A stretch of DNA of 64,000 bases from Neptuniibacter victor (GTDB lineage Bacteria; Pseudomonadota; Gammaproteobacteria; Pseudomonadales; Balneatricaceae), in contig AP025763.1 of the NCBI GenBank assembly GCA_027943745.1, positions 2,604,001 through 2,668,000 on the forward strand. Direction: 5' to 3'. Made by a program: the position numbers and the translations under genes. Position 1 is the stretch's first letter; each line of letters opens with the position of its first letter. The notes under the pieces are model-generated. The model did no database searches and had not been told where the DNA came from. It worked only from the letters and a program-made list of their open reading frames with translations. This document shows positions 27,723 to 36,859 of this stretch, in pieces.

Positions 27723-27772
27723 ACACGCGCTTTTACAGATAAGAGTACTAAAAAGGGCTGAAAGGCGCACGA

Positions 27773-27810
27773 TGAATAGGCGATTCAAAATTGATGTAAT
27801 CGTCTATTCA
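27773..27810. repeat. Long inverted repeat after the LysE gene
   Basis: TGAATAGGCGATT / AATCGTCTATTCA, 13-bp arms with one mismatch and a 12-base loop, between two convergent genes. Likely bidirectional terminator or RNA-stabilising hairpin without a U-tract. Confidence 0.5.
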
Positions 27811-27844
27811 ATCATTGGAATATGATGAAAAAAGAGCGGTCTCT

Positions 27845-28108
27845 TTACAAGAACAGCGTAAAAACAACCAGAACAGGCACAATCATCGCAATCGTAAAAC
27901 TCTTGCCTATAATTTGAATGATCCCAACTTGCGGGTTTTTCCATACATATAAACCATTAACAATCGCGGTAGCTGGAATTGCAAAAATACCGATTAAAAA
28001 TGCACCTAACCCTGCCCAAGAACCATTGCCTTGGTTGGTTTCAACAATAACAAATACCACAAGTACTTGAAGCAATACGGGAAACACAACGCCTATAAAA
28101 TAGTTCAC
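27845..28108 (-). CDS. Small three-helix membrane protein
   Basis: 87 residues. Three predicted membrane helices fill the chain (VVFPVLLQVLVVFVIV, GAFLIGIFAIPATAIV, and SFTIAMIVPVLVVFTLFL). The GTG at 28108 overlaps the stop codon of the universal stress protein (GTGA), which points to translational coupling. I do not recognise the family. Possibly a membrane partner of the stress protein. Confidence 0.65.
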   Translation of the reverse strand: MNYFIGVVFPVLLQVLVVFVIVETNQGNGSWAGLGAFLIGIFAIPATAIVNGLYVWKNPQVGIIQIIGKSFTIAMIVPVLVVFTLFL

Positions 28109-29052
28109 CAATACTCTTCAGGTGTTTCAGATACCGGGCATTCAAAATCCGGGCGTTTAACAATCAACACATCACAATCGACATGATCAACTACATGCTC
28201 CATCGTGCTGCCGATCAGCAAACGATCAAATACACTCCTAGCCACTGACCCCATCACCACCACATCAATCTGATTATGCTCGGCATAGTTGCTTATTGTT
28301 AAATCTGGATCGCCTTTAATTACATCGACCTGATCAGAATCGGTACTTAAACCAAATTCATCAAGAATACGATTACAAGTTTTAAAGTGAAGTGTTTCTA
28401 CACGTCCTTGCAACGCTTCATAATCCGTTACCATCTGTTCATCAAAAATGGCTTCGTGCGGAAGTGTATTAAAGCAGTGAAGCACGCGAAGTTCGCTAAA
28501 CCCATCAGGATTCAAAGCATTACTCTGGGCTAAAATTTCACGATCCATCATCGCATGCTCATCTCCTTCATGCAGAGGATCAATACACGCAGCAACACGG
28601 GTCAGATCCTTCCACTCACGTTGCTTTGCAAATAAAACAGGGACCGGACATTTTCTAGAAATTTGCCAATCAACGGGTGCAAATAAATAGTGCCCCATTC
28701 GGTTGTGAGGTTGAACTGGATGAATCAATAAGTCCGGTTCAAAACGAAGAACTTTTCTAACAATACCTTCCGCGGTATGTCTATCCCAAGTAACATCGAC
28801 ACCGGTTTCGATTCCTTGATCCTGCAATACAGCGCTAAGTGCCTCAAGTTTTGCCTCAGTTTGGCGTACATAAGCATGTTCGGCTTTCTGCTCTTCACTT
28901 TTATCAAACATATAACCATGTTTTATCGAACGGTTATAGCAGCAGCAAAACAACTCTACATACGCAGAATGCTGCGTTGCCAACTGAGCAACCTTCCGGA
29001 GTAAACTCTCTGTATCATGCTTGAAATCGATATTGACCAGAATTTTATCCAT
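28105..29052 (-). CDS. Tandem universal stress protein (UspE-like)
   Basis: 315 residues from the ATG at 29052 with GAGGGG six bases upstream; earlier in-frame starts lack this. Two UspA domains in tandem: the first starts MDKILVNIDF, the second at about residue 160. The second ends with the nucleotide-binding-type motif VVMGSVARSVFDRLLIGSTMEHVV (G-2x-G-9x-G-S/T). Cytoplasmic stress protein; the coupled small membrane protein may tether it. Confidence 0.85.
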   Translation of the reverse strand: MDKILVNIDFKHDTESLLRKVAQLATQHSAYVELFCCCYNRSIKHGYMFDKSEEQKAEHAYVRQTEAKLEALSAVLQDQGIETGVDVTWDRHTAEGIVRKVLRFEPDLLIHPVQPHNRMGHYLFAPVDWQISRKCPVPVLFAKQREWKDLTRVAACIDPLHEGDEHAMMDREILAQSNALNPDGFSELRVLHCFNTLPHEAIFDEQMVTDYEALQGRVETLHFKTCNRILDEFGLSTDSDQVDVIKGDPDLTISNYAEHNQIDVVVMGSVARSVFDRLLIGSTMEHVVDHVDCDVLIVKRPDFECPVSETPEEYW

Positions 29053-29155
29053 TGTCATCCCCTCAATTGGATATAGCCTCACTTTGATTCTGGACGCAAT
29101 CAATCTTTATTGCCAATAGATACAAAATAATTGTTTGAATATTAATAAAACCCTC

Positions 29156-29190
29156 TTTTATATTAGATATTACTCATATATAATATAAAA
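29156..29190. promoter_or_regulatory. AT-rich inverted repeat between the stress protein and DUF2892 genes
   Basis: Perfect 10-bp arms TTTTATATTA / TAATATAAAA around a 15-base centre, in the divergent region 38 bp before the DUF2892 ATG. AT-rich palindromes of this sort are typical operators of ArsR-family sulfide/thiol sensors (YgaV, BigR), which regulate DUF2892 genes in other bacteria. No such regulator is next to it here. Confidence 0.45.
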
Positions 29191-29227
29191 TATTCTATTC
29201 GCCCGAATTTACAGATCAGGAGTTTTT

Positions 29228-29644
29228 ATGTCGATTAATGCAGCCCTTCGCTTGATGGCCGGTGTCGTTATCCTTGTAAGCTTAGCGCTAGGCACATACG
29301 TCAATGCTAACTGGTATTACCTCACAGGTTTCGTAGGCTTAAACCTGTTTCAATCTGGTTTTACAAGCTGGTGTCCTGCGGTATTCATTTTCCAAAAACT
29401 GGGCTTAAAAGCTGAAACCTGTAACTGTGCAGGAATGACGGTTCATCAAGGCTTACACATTATTGCTGGTTCAATTGTACTACTGAGTGTCAGTAGTGTT
29501 GTTTTCCTACAGTTAGAGCCAATGATTCTGGCTGTCACTGCTGTAGTCGGCGCAAGCCTTGTTCAATCTGCATTCACAGGCTGGTGTCCAGCGATGATGA
29601 TCGCCTCTATGCTAGGTTTCAAAAAAACTGAGACTGCTCAGTAG
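29228..29644 (+). CDS. Membrane protein with two tandem DUF2892 (YgaP-type) domains
   Basis: 138 residues, four membrane helices. Two homologous halves are visible: residues ~7-60 (LRLMAGVVILVSLALG ... TSWCPAVFIFQKLGLK) and ~75-130 (LHIIAGSIVLLSVSS ... TGWCPAMMIASMLGFK). Each has the DUF2892 hallmark W-C-P. The linker carries a CNC motif. In E. coli YgaP a single DUF2892 domain is fused to a rhodanese. AGGAG lies before the ATG. Membrane sulfide-handling is a reasonable guess, not shown. Confidence 0.8.
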   Translation: MSINAALRLMAGVVILVSLALGTYVNANWYYLTGFVGLNLFQSGFTSWCPAVFIFQKLGLKAETCNCAGMTVHQGLHIIAGSIVLLSVSSVVFLQLEPMILAVTAVVGASLVQSAFTGWCPAMMIASMLGFKKTETAQ

Positions 29645-29697
29645 ACCGTAACTGGTCCCTCTTCTCCAGAATACTGCTCACATAGTATTCGCCTTAT

Positions 29698-29726
29698 GCC
29701 GGGTTTTATAAGCCCGGCTTTTTTTA
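29698..29726 (+). terminator. Intrinsic terminator of the DUF2892 gene
   Basis: GCCGGG-TTTTATAAG-CCCGGC followed by a 7-T run. Confidence 0.9.
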
Positions 29727-29799
29727 TTGCGTTAAGGCAATATTTTTTTATTCACAGCCGCTACAATAGTGTGGTTTTTTAACTATGCTGGGCTGAACT

Positions 29800-31080
29800 T
29801 TGTTTTTAAGAATCGCAGGCTTGATTGTGCCTTCACTCGTACTACTTTGTGGTGCGGGCCTCCTTTTGCCGCTTACGGCTCAGCTCAGTAATGAATACCA
29901 ACAGATACTGACACTTACCCCTTATCCATTGGCGATTATCGTCGCTTTGCTCGGTTACGGTTTCAATCGCAGTCGTATTTTATTTGCCGCCTTAAACCTT
30001 AGCGGGGCCTACTGGTTAATTCAGCACGGGCTACAAACTAGCCTTAATCAGCCCGATGCTTTTGTTCTCTTTAGCTCTATCTCGGTGTTATTACCACTTC
30101 ATACTGCCCTAATCGCTACCTACAAAGAGCGGGGATTATTTACACCGGCGGGTATCAGTCGAATACTCCTCATCACTACCAGCTACCTCGCCCTCTATCT
30201 CTCCTGGGTTAACGGATCATTGGGGCTATACCTACCCGATCTCCCGATGAGTATGCTGGAGATGCTGCTACACGAGTACTATCTAAGCGAAGCCGCAGCG
30301 ATCACTTTCAGTGTCTGTATCATCCCTGTTTTACTCTCATTTGTATTACGTAAAACCTATACAGATGCCGCTCTGTTAGCCTCATTTATCTCTGCGCTGA
30401 TTATGCTGAGCTGGTTTAATGAACCTTTAATCTCAGCTCTATTTGTCTCTGCCAGTCTGATCGCCTTAGCCATATCCGTCGTTCAAAATTCATATCGTAT
30501 GGCGTTTATTGACGAGCTGACCTGCATACCAGCCCGCCGTGCACTTCAAGACAAGTTCTCAACATTAGGTAAGAAATATACCTTGGCTATGTGCGATATC
30601 GACCACTTTAAGAAGTTTAACGACACTTATGGCCATGACGTCGGCGATCAAGTATTGAAAATGGTGGCAGCTAAACTCAATCAAGTCAGTGGTGGCGGCA
30701 AAGCTTACCGCTACGGCGGCGAGGAGTTTACTTTAGTCTTTACCGGTAAAAATGAAGCTGAAGCCCTTCCCTACATTGAGCAACTTCGTGAAACCATTGC
30801 AAACTACCCAATGCATATCCGTAATCAGAATCGTCCTGATAATAATGAAAAGGGACAACAGATGCGTAGCAAACCTGATAGCGGAGAAGTGGTGAGTGTA
30901 CAGATCAGTATTGGAATTTGTGAAAAAACAGCAGAACTCGCTGACCCACATGCCGTCATGAAAAAGGCCGATGAAGCGCTCTATACCTCTAAGAAGAACG
31001 GTCGTAACTGCTCAACCACCGTGCACTATAAGCCAGAATCCAAAACAAGAAAGCGTGGACAGCGTAAAGACTACGCCTGA
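29800..31080 (+). CDS. Membrane-bound diguanylate cyclase (GGDEF)
   Basis: 426 residues from a TTG; no ATG is in frame before the preceding stop, so the true start may be TTG or later. About seven to nine membrane helices fill residues 1-235, resembling a 7TM-type sensor. GGDEF domain from about residue 242: DELTCIPARRAL, MCDIDHFKKFNDTYGHD, active site YRYGGEEFTLVF. The I-site place reads VSGG, not RxxD. The ending SKKNGRN is conserved. Makes c-di-GMP at the inner membrane. Confidence 0.9.
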   Translation: MFLRIAGLIVPSLVLLCGAGLLLPLTAQLSNEYQQILTLTPYPLAIIVALLGYGFNRSRILFAALNLSGAYWLIQHGLQTSLNQPDAFVLFSSISVLLPLHTALIATYKERGLFTPAGISRILLITTSYLALYLSWVNGSLGLYLPDLPMSMLEMLLHEYYLSEAAAITFSVCIIPVLLSFVLRKTYTDAALLASFISALIMLSWFNEPLISALFVSASLIALAISVVQNSYRMAFIDELTCIPARRALQDKFSTLGKKYTLAMCDIDHFKKFNDTYGHDVGDQVLKMVAAKLNQVSGGGKAYRYGGEEFTLVFTGKNEAEALPYIEQLRETIANYPMHIRNQNRPDNNEKGQQMRSKPDSGEVVSVQISIGICEKTAELADPHAVMKKADEALYTSKKNGRNCSTTVHYKPESKTRKRGQRKDYA

Positions 31081-31372
31081 AGCTGAGCTGCTATTGGTAT
31101 ATCTTATCGCCGCGGGTCGCGCCTCCCACAAAGTATGGCTTTAGCTGGAATATAGGGATAACTAGTCACAATTCCTTCACCTCCCTCCCTTCAATATTTA
31201 TGTATTAAGACAATCTATTAGTAACACGAGCGATTAAGCATACTCAGGCAACATAAAGGACTCGCTTATGTCCTTGCACTTAATAGAAAAGGGTTAGATA
31301 TTAAGATCTTCGAGGGTTAACTGTACGATAATATGCGCACCCGTTATTAAAATTTAATAAGGTTGTTTAAGT

Positions 31373-31918
31373 ATGGCGGTTTACAACACAGCGTCAGATT
31401 CGGCTAATACAGCTGTTAGAGCATTCCTAACTAAGGTTGGTGAATATTATTTAGGCCATTCCTTTAATACTGGAAGTGGTAAAGGCAAAGCGCTTTGGCT
31501 ACAAATAAGAGACCAGGATTTCGATTCTAGTTGTGCTTATTGCGGTGAAAAGCACGATAAACTTCAGATTGAACACGTTTTGATGTTCAACCGAACTGAA
31601 TACGGGTTACATCACCCTGGTAATACTATTCCTTGCTGTAAAGCTTGTAATAAACGCGAAAGACTTGAAGATAAGACTTATTGTAATTGGGTACAGCACC
31701 TTGAAAGAGTTTGTGAAGCGCGTGGCGAGATTAACTCATTCGCTAAACGGAAAAACATGATTTTAGCCAATTTCAAAAAGCATAATTACCCAGAATTAAA
31801 TACAAATGAAAAGCATGCCATTGGTGTTATTGCTAATAGCCTTTATGAAAATATAAAAACAGAATCAGATAAATCCCTAGAGTTATATAAAAGACTAGAC
31901 GAAGCATTTGTACGTTAA
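31373..31918 (+). CDS. HNH endonuclease-like protein
   Basis: 181 residues. Zinc-stabilised HNH motif: CAYCGEKHDKLQIEHVLM at about residues 52-70 and NTIPCCKACNKRE at 84-96, giving CxxC, EH, N and CxxC. The rest is helical, with no secretion, phage-terminase or restriction domain, so its DNA target is unknown. It overlaps the next gene frame; the pair is flanked by cyclase and LysR genes of the host, as an inserted two-gene cassette would be. Confidence 0.8.
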   Translation: MAVYNTASDSANTAVRAFLTKVGEYYLGHSFNTGSGKGKALWLQIRDQDFDSSCAYCGEKHDKLQIEHVLMFNRTEYGLHHPGNTIPCCKACNKRERLEDKTYCNWVQHLERVCEARGEINSFAKRKNMILANFKKHNYPELNTNEKHAIGVIANSLYENIKTESDKSLELYKRLDEAFVR

Positions 31919-31961
31919 GCCATATAGCAAAATACTCCAGAAGGCGTTACACCACCCGACC

Positions 31962-32291
31962 ATGAATCAAGTTGAATCCCTAAAACACATTCTTCACTTC
32001 GGAAAAGATAAAGAAGAAGCCTATGCTGTATTACTGAACTATCCAATGGAGGCTAGAAGTACACTTGTAGTTGCATCAAAGCAACTGCTTGCAGATGTTC
32101 TACAAATGAATCTCGACAATGAGATCTCTTTTGATGACCTTGAAGAGTGGGCTACTTTCATCGAGTGCCGTGACGATATCGACTGCACCCAAATAGAAGA
32201 TTATGTTTACGCTCTGGCCAATCCTGAGTTAATGGGGACCATCGATAAAGAGAAAATTACACAAATGCTTTCACTAGTAAGTGACATGTAA
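31962..32291 (+). CDS. Small acidic partner of the HNH protein, unknown function
   Basis: 109 residues from the ATG at 31962; an in-frame TTG at 31908 would add 18 residues and overlap the HNH stop by 11 bp. It is acidic and helical, with the motif WATFIECRDDIDC and ending ANPELMG. Size, acidity and position recall immunity or antitoxin proteins, but I do not recognise the family. No good Shine-Dalgarno sequence is present at either start. Confidence 0.6.
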   Translation: MNQVESLKHILHFGKDKEEAYAVLLNYPMEARSTLVVASKQLLADVLQMNLDNEISFDDLEEWATFIECRDDIDCTQIEDYVYALANPELMGTIDKEKITQMLSLVSDM

Positions 32292-32391
32292 ATGTAAGTG
32301 CCATAAAAATGCGTACAAAAATAACACGCTAAAAAATAGAAACACCGGCAATACCGTTAGTTAAGACCTTATCTTTATCTCTTCATTCAAG

Positions 32392-33300
32392 CTATACCGC
32401 CTCCACAGAGCCTATAACCTTCATACACTTTTCCCGTAGTATCTCTCTAAAAGCGATCACTGCTGGCGTAACCTGCTTTCTACTCGGGCACAATAGATAC
32501 AGTTCCACCGTTGGGGATTCATATTCAGGTAACAGCGAAACTAATCGCCCTTTTTGTAGATCGCTTGCGATATCAATTTGAGAACGATAAGCGATCCCCT
32601 TTCCACCGACAGCCCAACGTCTAACGATATCCGTATCGTTGCTGATACGATGGCTACTAACTTTGATCTTGTGCTGCTCTGAGCCTTTAACGTATTGCCA
32701 ATGATTAAAGAGACGACCATCAAGCCTATATAACAAGCAATGATGCTCTCTTAGGTCATCTGGATGGAAAGGCTTGCCAAACCTCTCTATATAGTCGGGC
32801 GATGCGCACGTAATCCGCTTAATGCTAGCGATATGGAACGCAACCATACTGGAATCTTGCGGCTTACCATAGCGCAGTGCGACATCAACTTGATCAAGAA
32901 AGAAATTAGAAAGTGAATCGCTGACATTCAGATCGATGGATAGTGCAGGATATTGCTCTAACATCTCATCCACCCAATTTAGTACGATATTACGCCCAAG
33001 ATCCGAAGGCGCTGAAAAACGTAACTCCCCCCTAATCTCCCCTTTTATCTCATGTGCAGATAGAGCGCCCTTCTCCAACGAAGCTAAGGCTTGACGGCAA
33101 TGAAAAAGAAAGGTTTCCCCCTGCGCCGTAATACGCAGCTGTCGAGTCGTCCTTATAAACAGCTGAACACCCAACTGTGCTTCCAACCGCTTAAGCGCCG
33201 AGCTAGCCGCCGCCGTAGAAATGCCGAGCTGTTTAGCTGATTCAGTGATACTGCCTGTTTCCGCAATACGGATGAACAGGTTTAAATCGGAAGTTCTCAT
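32392..33300 (-). CDS. LysR-family transcriptional regulator
   Basis: 302 residues from the ATG at 33300. The helix-turn-helix at residues 4-60 (DLNLFIRIAETGSITESAKQLGISTAAASSALKRLEAQLG) is of the CrgA/DsdC-like group. The remainder is a periplasmic-binding-like effector domain. It is divergent from the OYE gene with a 136-bp gap, so it most likely controls that gene. Confidence 0.9.
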   Translation of the reverse strand: MRTSDLNLFIRIAETGSITESAKQLGISTAAASSALKRLEAQLGVQLFIRTTRQLRITAQGETFLFHCRQALASLEKGALSAHEIKGEIRGELRFSAPSDLGRNIVLNWVDEMLEQYPALSIDLNVSDSLSNFFLDQVDVALRYGKPQDSSMVAFHIASIKRITCASPDYIERFGKPFHPDDLREHHCLLYRLDGRLFNHWQYVKGSEQHKIKVSSHRISNDTDIVRRWAVGGKGIAYRSQIDIASDLQKGRLVSLLPEYESPTVELYLLCPSRKQVTPAVIAFREILREKCMKVIGSVEAV

Positions 33301-33436
33301 TATCAACTTTTATTTAATAGTGTTTATGTTATTACCACGTTTTTAGTTTAGTAAATATCCTTGATAATGTCTTCTCTCGCAACGCACAGTATTGCCACCA
33401 GATCTGTACTAGTTTTTTGGATAAGAGAACATATCG

Positions 33437-34660
33437 ATGCTTAATACAGCCAACACGAATACTTTACTCAACCAGCCGCTGGAACTTCCATGCGGTGCGG
33501 TCCTTAAAAATAGACTATTAAAATCGGCGATGTCTGACTCTCTTGGCAATGGCAGGGGAGATCCTACCGATGCACAAATTAGACTCTATGAAAGGTGGGC
33601 CCAAGGCGGTGTGGCCTTATCCATCATTGGCGAGGTGCAAGTGGATCCTCGCTTTCCTGAGAAACCGGGAAATCTCGTGCTCGACCAAAACAGTAATCTT
33701 AAGGCGATGCGTTCACTGGCTGTACGGGCATCGATCGCAGGCACGCATATATGGCCGCAACTAGGTCATGCTGGGGCGCTTGCCTATCCAGCTATTAGCC
33801 AAGCAACCGGGCCGTCCACACTAAAAATTGGCGACTTCCAATGTGCAGGTATGTCAAAAATAGAAATCGAGCAGTTACCTGATACCTACGCGGAAGCGGC
33901 GGTTATGGCCCAAAAAATAGGCTTTACCGGGGTGCAACTACATGCAGGACATGGTTTTCTATTGAGCCAATTTCTTTCGCCACTGTTTAATCGGCGAACC
34001 GACCGTTACGGTGGTTCGATTGAGAATAGAAGCCGAATCATCATCGAGGTGATCGCGAAAATACGCTGTGCTGTTGGCCCTAATTTCCCTATAGCCATCA
34101 AAATTAATTCCACCGACCAATTAGAGGGCGGCTTAACTCAAGCTGATGCTTTAAAGGTAATTAAACGACTAAATAGCACATCAGTTGACCTTATAGAACT
34201 GAGTGGGGGAACCTACTTTCCCGGTGCGAAATCCAGTTCAGATAGCGCCGCTGGTGGCCCCTATTTTATCGACTTTGCAAAACTAGCCCGCGGAGTAACC
34301 AACATCCCCCTAGTCGTAACAGGCGGCTATAAAAGTCGTGTAGAAGCGATACACTCGTTATCAAACGATGCCGTTGATATGATCGGAATCGCCCGTGCAA
34401 TGGTATTGAATCCATCACTGGCTAACGACTGGATACAAGGAACAAGCGACCCTAAATTCCCGCAGTTCAAATCGCCACCTACTGGCGGGATAACCGCTTG
34501 GTATACCATGCTAATCAGCGCGCTAGGTCAAGACGCAGAAAACGCTTTTGATATAGATCTACCATCAGCGATTCGTCTGTATGAAGCACGCGACGAAGAA
34601 CGCTGTCATCAGTGGCGGACAAAGTTCTCTCATCGACCTCTAGACGTTGTAAAAAAATGA
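33437..34660 (+). CDS. Old-yellow-enzyme-family NADH:flavin oxidoreductase
   Basis: 407 residues forming an FMN-binding TIM barrel. MSDSLGNGRGDPTDAQIRLYERWA at the start, the LQLHAGHGFLLSQFLSP segment and the NRRTDRYGGSIENR stretch are the classic OYE/2,4-dienoyl-CoA reductase landmarks. No FeS-cluster or second flavin domain follows, so it is the short form. The alkene or nitro substrate is not readable. GAGA lies before the ATG. Confidence 0.88.
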   Translation: MLNTANTNTLLNQPLELPCGAVLKNRLLKSAMSDSLGNGRGDPTDAQIRLYERWAQGGVALSIIGEVQVDPRFPEKPGNLVLDQNSNLKAMRSLAVRASIAGTHIWPQLGHAGALAYPAISQATGPSTLKIGDFQCAGMSKIEIEQLPDTYAEAAVMAQKIGFTGVQLHAGHGFLLSQFLSPLFNRRTDRYGGSIENRSRIIIEVIAKIRCAVGPNFPIAIKINSTDQLEGGLTQADALKVIKRLNSTSVDLIELSGGTYFPGAKSSSDSAAGGPYFIDFAKLARGVTNIPLVVTGGYKSRVEAIHSLSNDAVDMIGIARAMVLNPSLANDWIQGTSDPKFPQFKSPPTGGITAWYTMLISALGQDAENAFDIDLPSAIRLYEARDEERCHQWRTKFSHRPLDVVKK

Positions 34661-34667
34661 CGACCGT

Positions 34668-36047
34668 TTAGTAGCTCCAGCGTAGGCGAGCATAAACATT
34701 CGAGGCATCGTCGAATTGCCCGAAGAAGGTATGCGCTTGCTCCCCACCAAAAATATTACCCCCAACGGTTAAATTCAATTCGTCGTTAAAACGATACTTA
34801 ACCGATGGGCGATGGTAGTAATCTTGGTCGGTTGGGGAGTAAAAGCTAAACCAACTCATGATCAGATTATCCTGCATCGCACTATAGGTCATTCGCATCG
34901 TCCACAGTTCACGATGCTCATCCACTCTATAGATCGAACCACCATCACTTTTAGTGAGTGCATCATAATCCAGCTGATTCTCAAAATAGTACTGTACCCC
35001 TAAGGTTAATTTAGGCAATAGTTCCTGCTCATAGCCCACTAAAAAGCGTAATTGATTGTTCGGTAGCAGAGGGTTATTACCTTGATCATCGTCGCCGTTG
35101 TACCAAGCCAATTCGGTATGGCCAATACCGCTGGCCACATTGGTCCGTAAACTCGCCCCTAAGCTGGTGAGTGGACTATAAAACGGTTGATTACGACTAT
35201 TCACAGCATTTGGCTGCTTCCAAAAACCTCGATAGCCATAGAGCGCCCACTCCGCATTACTGCCCAGCAATTGAGCCGAACCATGTACACGTGCGGCAAA
35301 CTCCCCATGACTAAACGTTTTACTCGGCTCAACAGGAATAACCTTGCCACTCGGAGCAGCCTGCTGGCTATTGGCCATTGGCGAGAAGTAAGAGAAGCGC
35401 TCTCCCGATATAAAATTATCGTGGCTGAATACTGGAGTCCACACAAAATCGATATTGACATCATCGCCATAGAAAGAGGTTTTCAGGCTTGTTGAGGGAG
35501 CCTTAAGGTATTCATCATCACGACCAGAAAAAAACGACTGCCAATCTTTAACAAACAGGTCATTAAGAAAAACTAGATCCCCTGTCCCCCAAGTCAGTAT
35601 TTGGTGACCAACACGAACATCAACATCATCACTGATTGAAAAGTCAGCGATGGCTTCTCGCAGATATAGATCGCCTCCGCCATCTACACCATCGACATAG
35701 AGATCTAACTTAGCACTTAAACGGAGTGACCCACCCCTTGCATTATCACTGGAAGCACCATGACTAAAGGCATCATCAATAAAGCGTTCAGTTTCAATAC
35801 GGGCGCGTAACTCGGCTAAGGTAAAATCATCATCTTGCAGCACGCTATCATTACTTAAGCGCCCACCAACAGCGCTTTCGATAAAGCCATGAAATTGTAG
35901 GCCTTGCTCAGTTTCCGCCTCATCTCCCCAAGCATCATCACCCCAACTATCATCATCCTCTGTAGCCGAGTAGAGATTAGCACTGGCCAATACAATCGCC
36001 GAAGAGAGTAGTACTCGCAACAGTGCAGAAGCATTTTTTACAACCAT
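34668..36047 (-). CDS. Putative outer-membrane beta-barrel protein of an RND export operon
   Basis: 459 residues with a signal peptide (about 1-29). Directly after it is an acidic, Trp-rich segment with WGDDAWGDEA, then a beta-rich body with alternating hydrophobic strands and a final aromatic residue (YARLRWSY), as expected for an outer-membrane barrel. It may belong to a DUF1302-like barrel family. Third gene of an operon, coupled to the LolA-like gene (TAATG). It probably receives material moved by the upstream pump. Confidence 0.6.
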   Translation of the reverse strand: MVVKNASALLRVLLSSAIVLASANLYSATEDDDSWGDDAWGDEAETEQGLQFHGFIESAVGGRLSNDSVLQDDDFTLAELRARIETERFIDDAFSHGASSDNARGGSLRLSAKLDLYVDGVDGGGDLYLREAIADFSISDDVDVRVGHQILTWGTGDLVFLNDLFVKDWQSFFSGRDDEYLKAPSTSLKTSFYGDDVNIDFVWTPVFSHDNFISGERFSYFSPMANSQQAAPSGKVIPVEPSKTFSHGEFAARVHGSAQLLGSNAEWALYGYRGFWKQPNAVNSRNQPFYSPLTSLGASLRTNVASGIGHTELAWYNGDDDQGNNPLLPNNQLRFLVGYEQELLPKLTLGVQYYFENQLDYDALTKSDGGSIYRVDEHRELWTMRMTYSAMQDNLIMSWFSFYSPTDQDYYHRPSVKYRFNDELNLTVGGNIFGGEQAHTFFGQFDDASNVYARLRWSY

Positions 36048-36859
36048 TATCTACTTCTCCGCAACCACTCACGCGGAGGTTTGCGCAGAGAGCGCTCACT
36101 AAATACCGCTTGCTCCATTCCAAGGTCATAGGCTTGGAAACGGAACTCTAATGTTGTCTGACCGCCACTTCGCAAATCAGAAACCCGTGATTTAGTCACC
36201 GTTTCATGACCTTGCACCAACTCACTCGCCAGTACTTCAACACGGCGGTAAAGTTCACCCCCTTCATCAAAATACTCGATTTTTTCAGGCAGGAATGTGC
36301 TTTTGTTAATCCATGCGGTGTAGCGACTAAATTCTGCACTTTTAGGATCAACAGGTTGGTTTTCAACGATATAGTACTGTTCAGTTGTCTCTTTTAATTG
36401 ATGATTATCTTCTGCGATTCCACGCCCAGAGACATCTTCATAAAAATAGTGAGAGCCAACAAAACTTGTCCGTTTATCACCCGCAGAGATACGCTTTACT
36501 AAATCTAAGCCCGGTAGATATAACCAACGATCATCATCACTGCCTGGCTTTTTCGCAACTAAAAATACCGTGTTACGAACATCAGCCGGGCGGCTGAACA
36601 CCACAAGGAAATCTTGCTCTCCACCATCACTTCGATCGCGGCGCAAAATCGTAAATTGTCGTTTTTGTTCGCGCCCTTGTGCATCTTTAATCAACATCCG
36701 CGCTTCAGAACGTCCATCATTGGCCGCGTAGTAAGAGGTCAAATTGGCATTAGCAACAATCTCATTCGCATCCGTCAAGTCCGACGCCAATAATGGATTG
36801 CTCCATGTACTCGCAGCTAATATCACCATCAATGCAGGTTTAGCGATTAATTTAAACAT
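36047..36859 (-). CDS. LolA-like outer-membrane lipoprotein-sorting family protein
   Basis: 270 residues with a signal peptide (about 1-25). It shows the beta-rich LolA-like pattern: TILRRDRSDGGEQDFLVVFSRPADVRNTVFL, then DDRWLYLPGLDLVKRISAGDKRTSF, then FLPEKIEYFDEGGELYRRV. Such proteins are found next to MMPL/RND transporters and are thought to pass hydrophobic molecules across the periplasm. GAGGAG lies seven bases before the ATG. Overlaps the pump gene by 8 bp. Confidence 0.85.
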   Translation of the reverse strand: MFKLIAKPALMVILAASTWSNPLLASDLTDANEIVANANLTSYYAANDGRSEARMLIKDAQGREQKRQFTILRRDRSDGGEQDFLVVFSRPADVRNTVFLVAKKPGSDDDRWLYLPGLDLVKRISAGDKRTSFVGSHYFYEDVSGRGIAEDNHQLKETTEQYYIVENQPVDPKSAEFSRYTAWINKSTFLPEKIEYFDEGGELYRRVEVLASELVQGHETVTKSRVSDLRSGGQTTLEFRFQAYDLGMEQAVFSERSLRKPPREWLRRSR

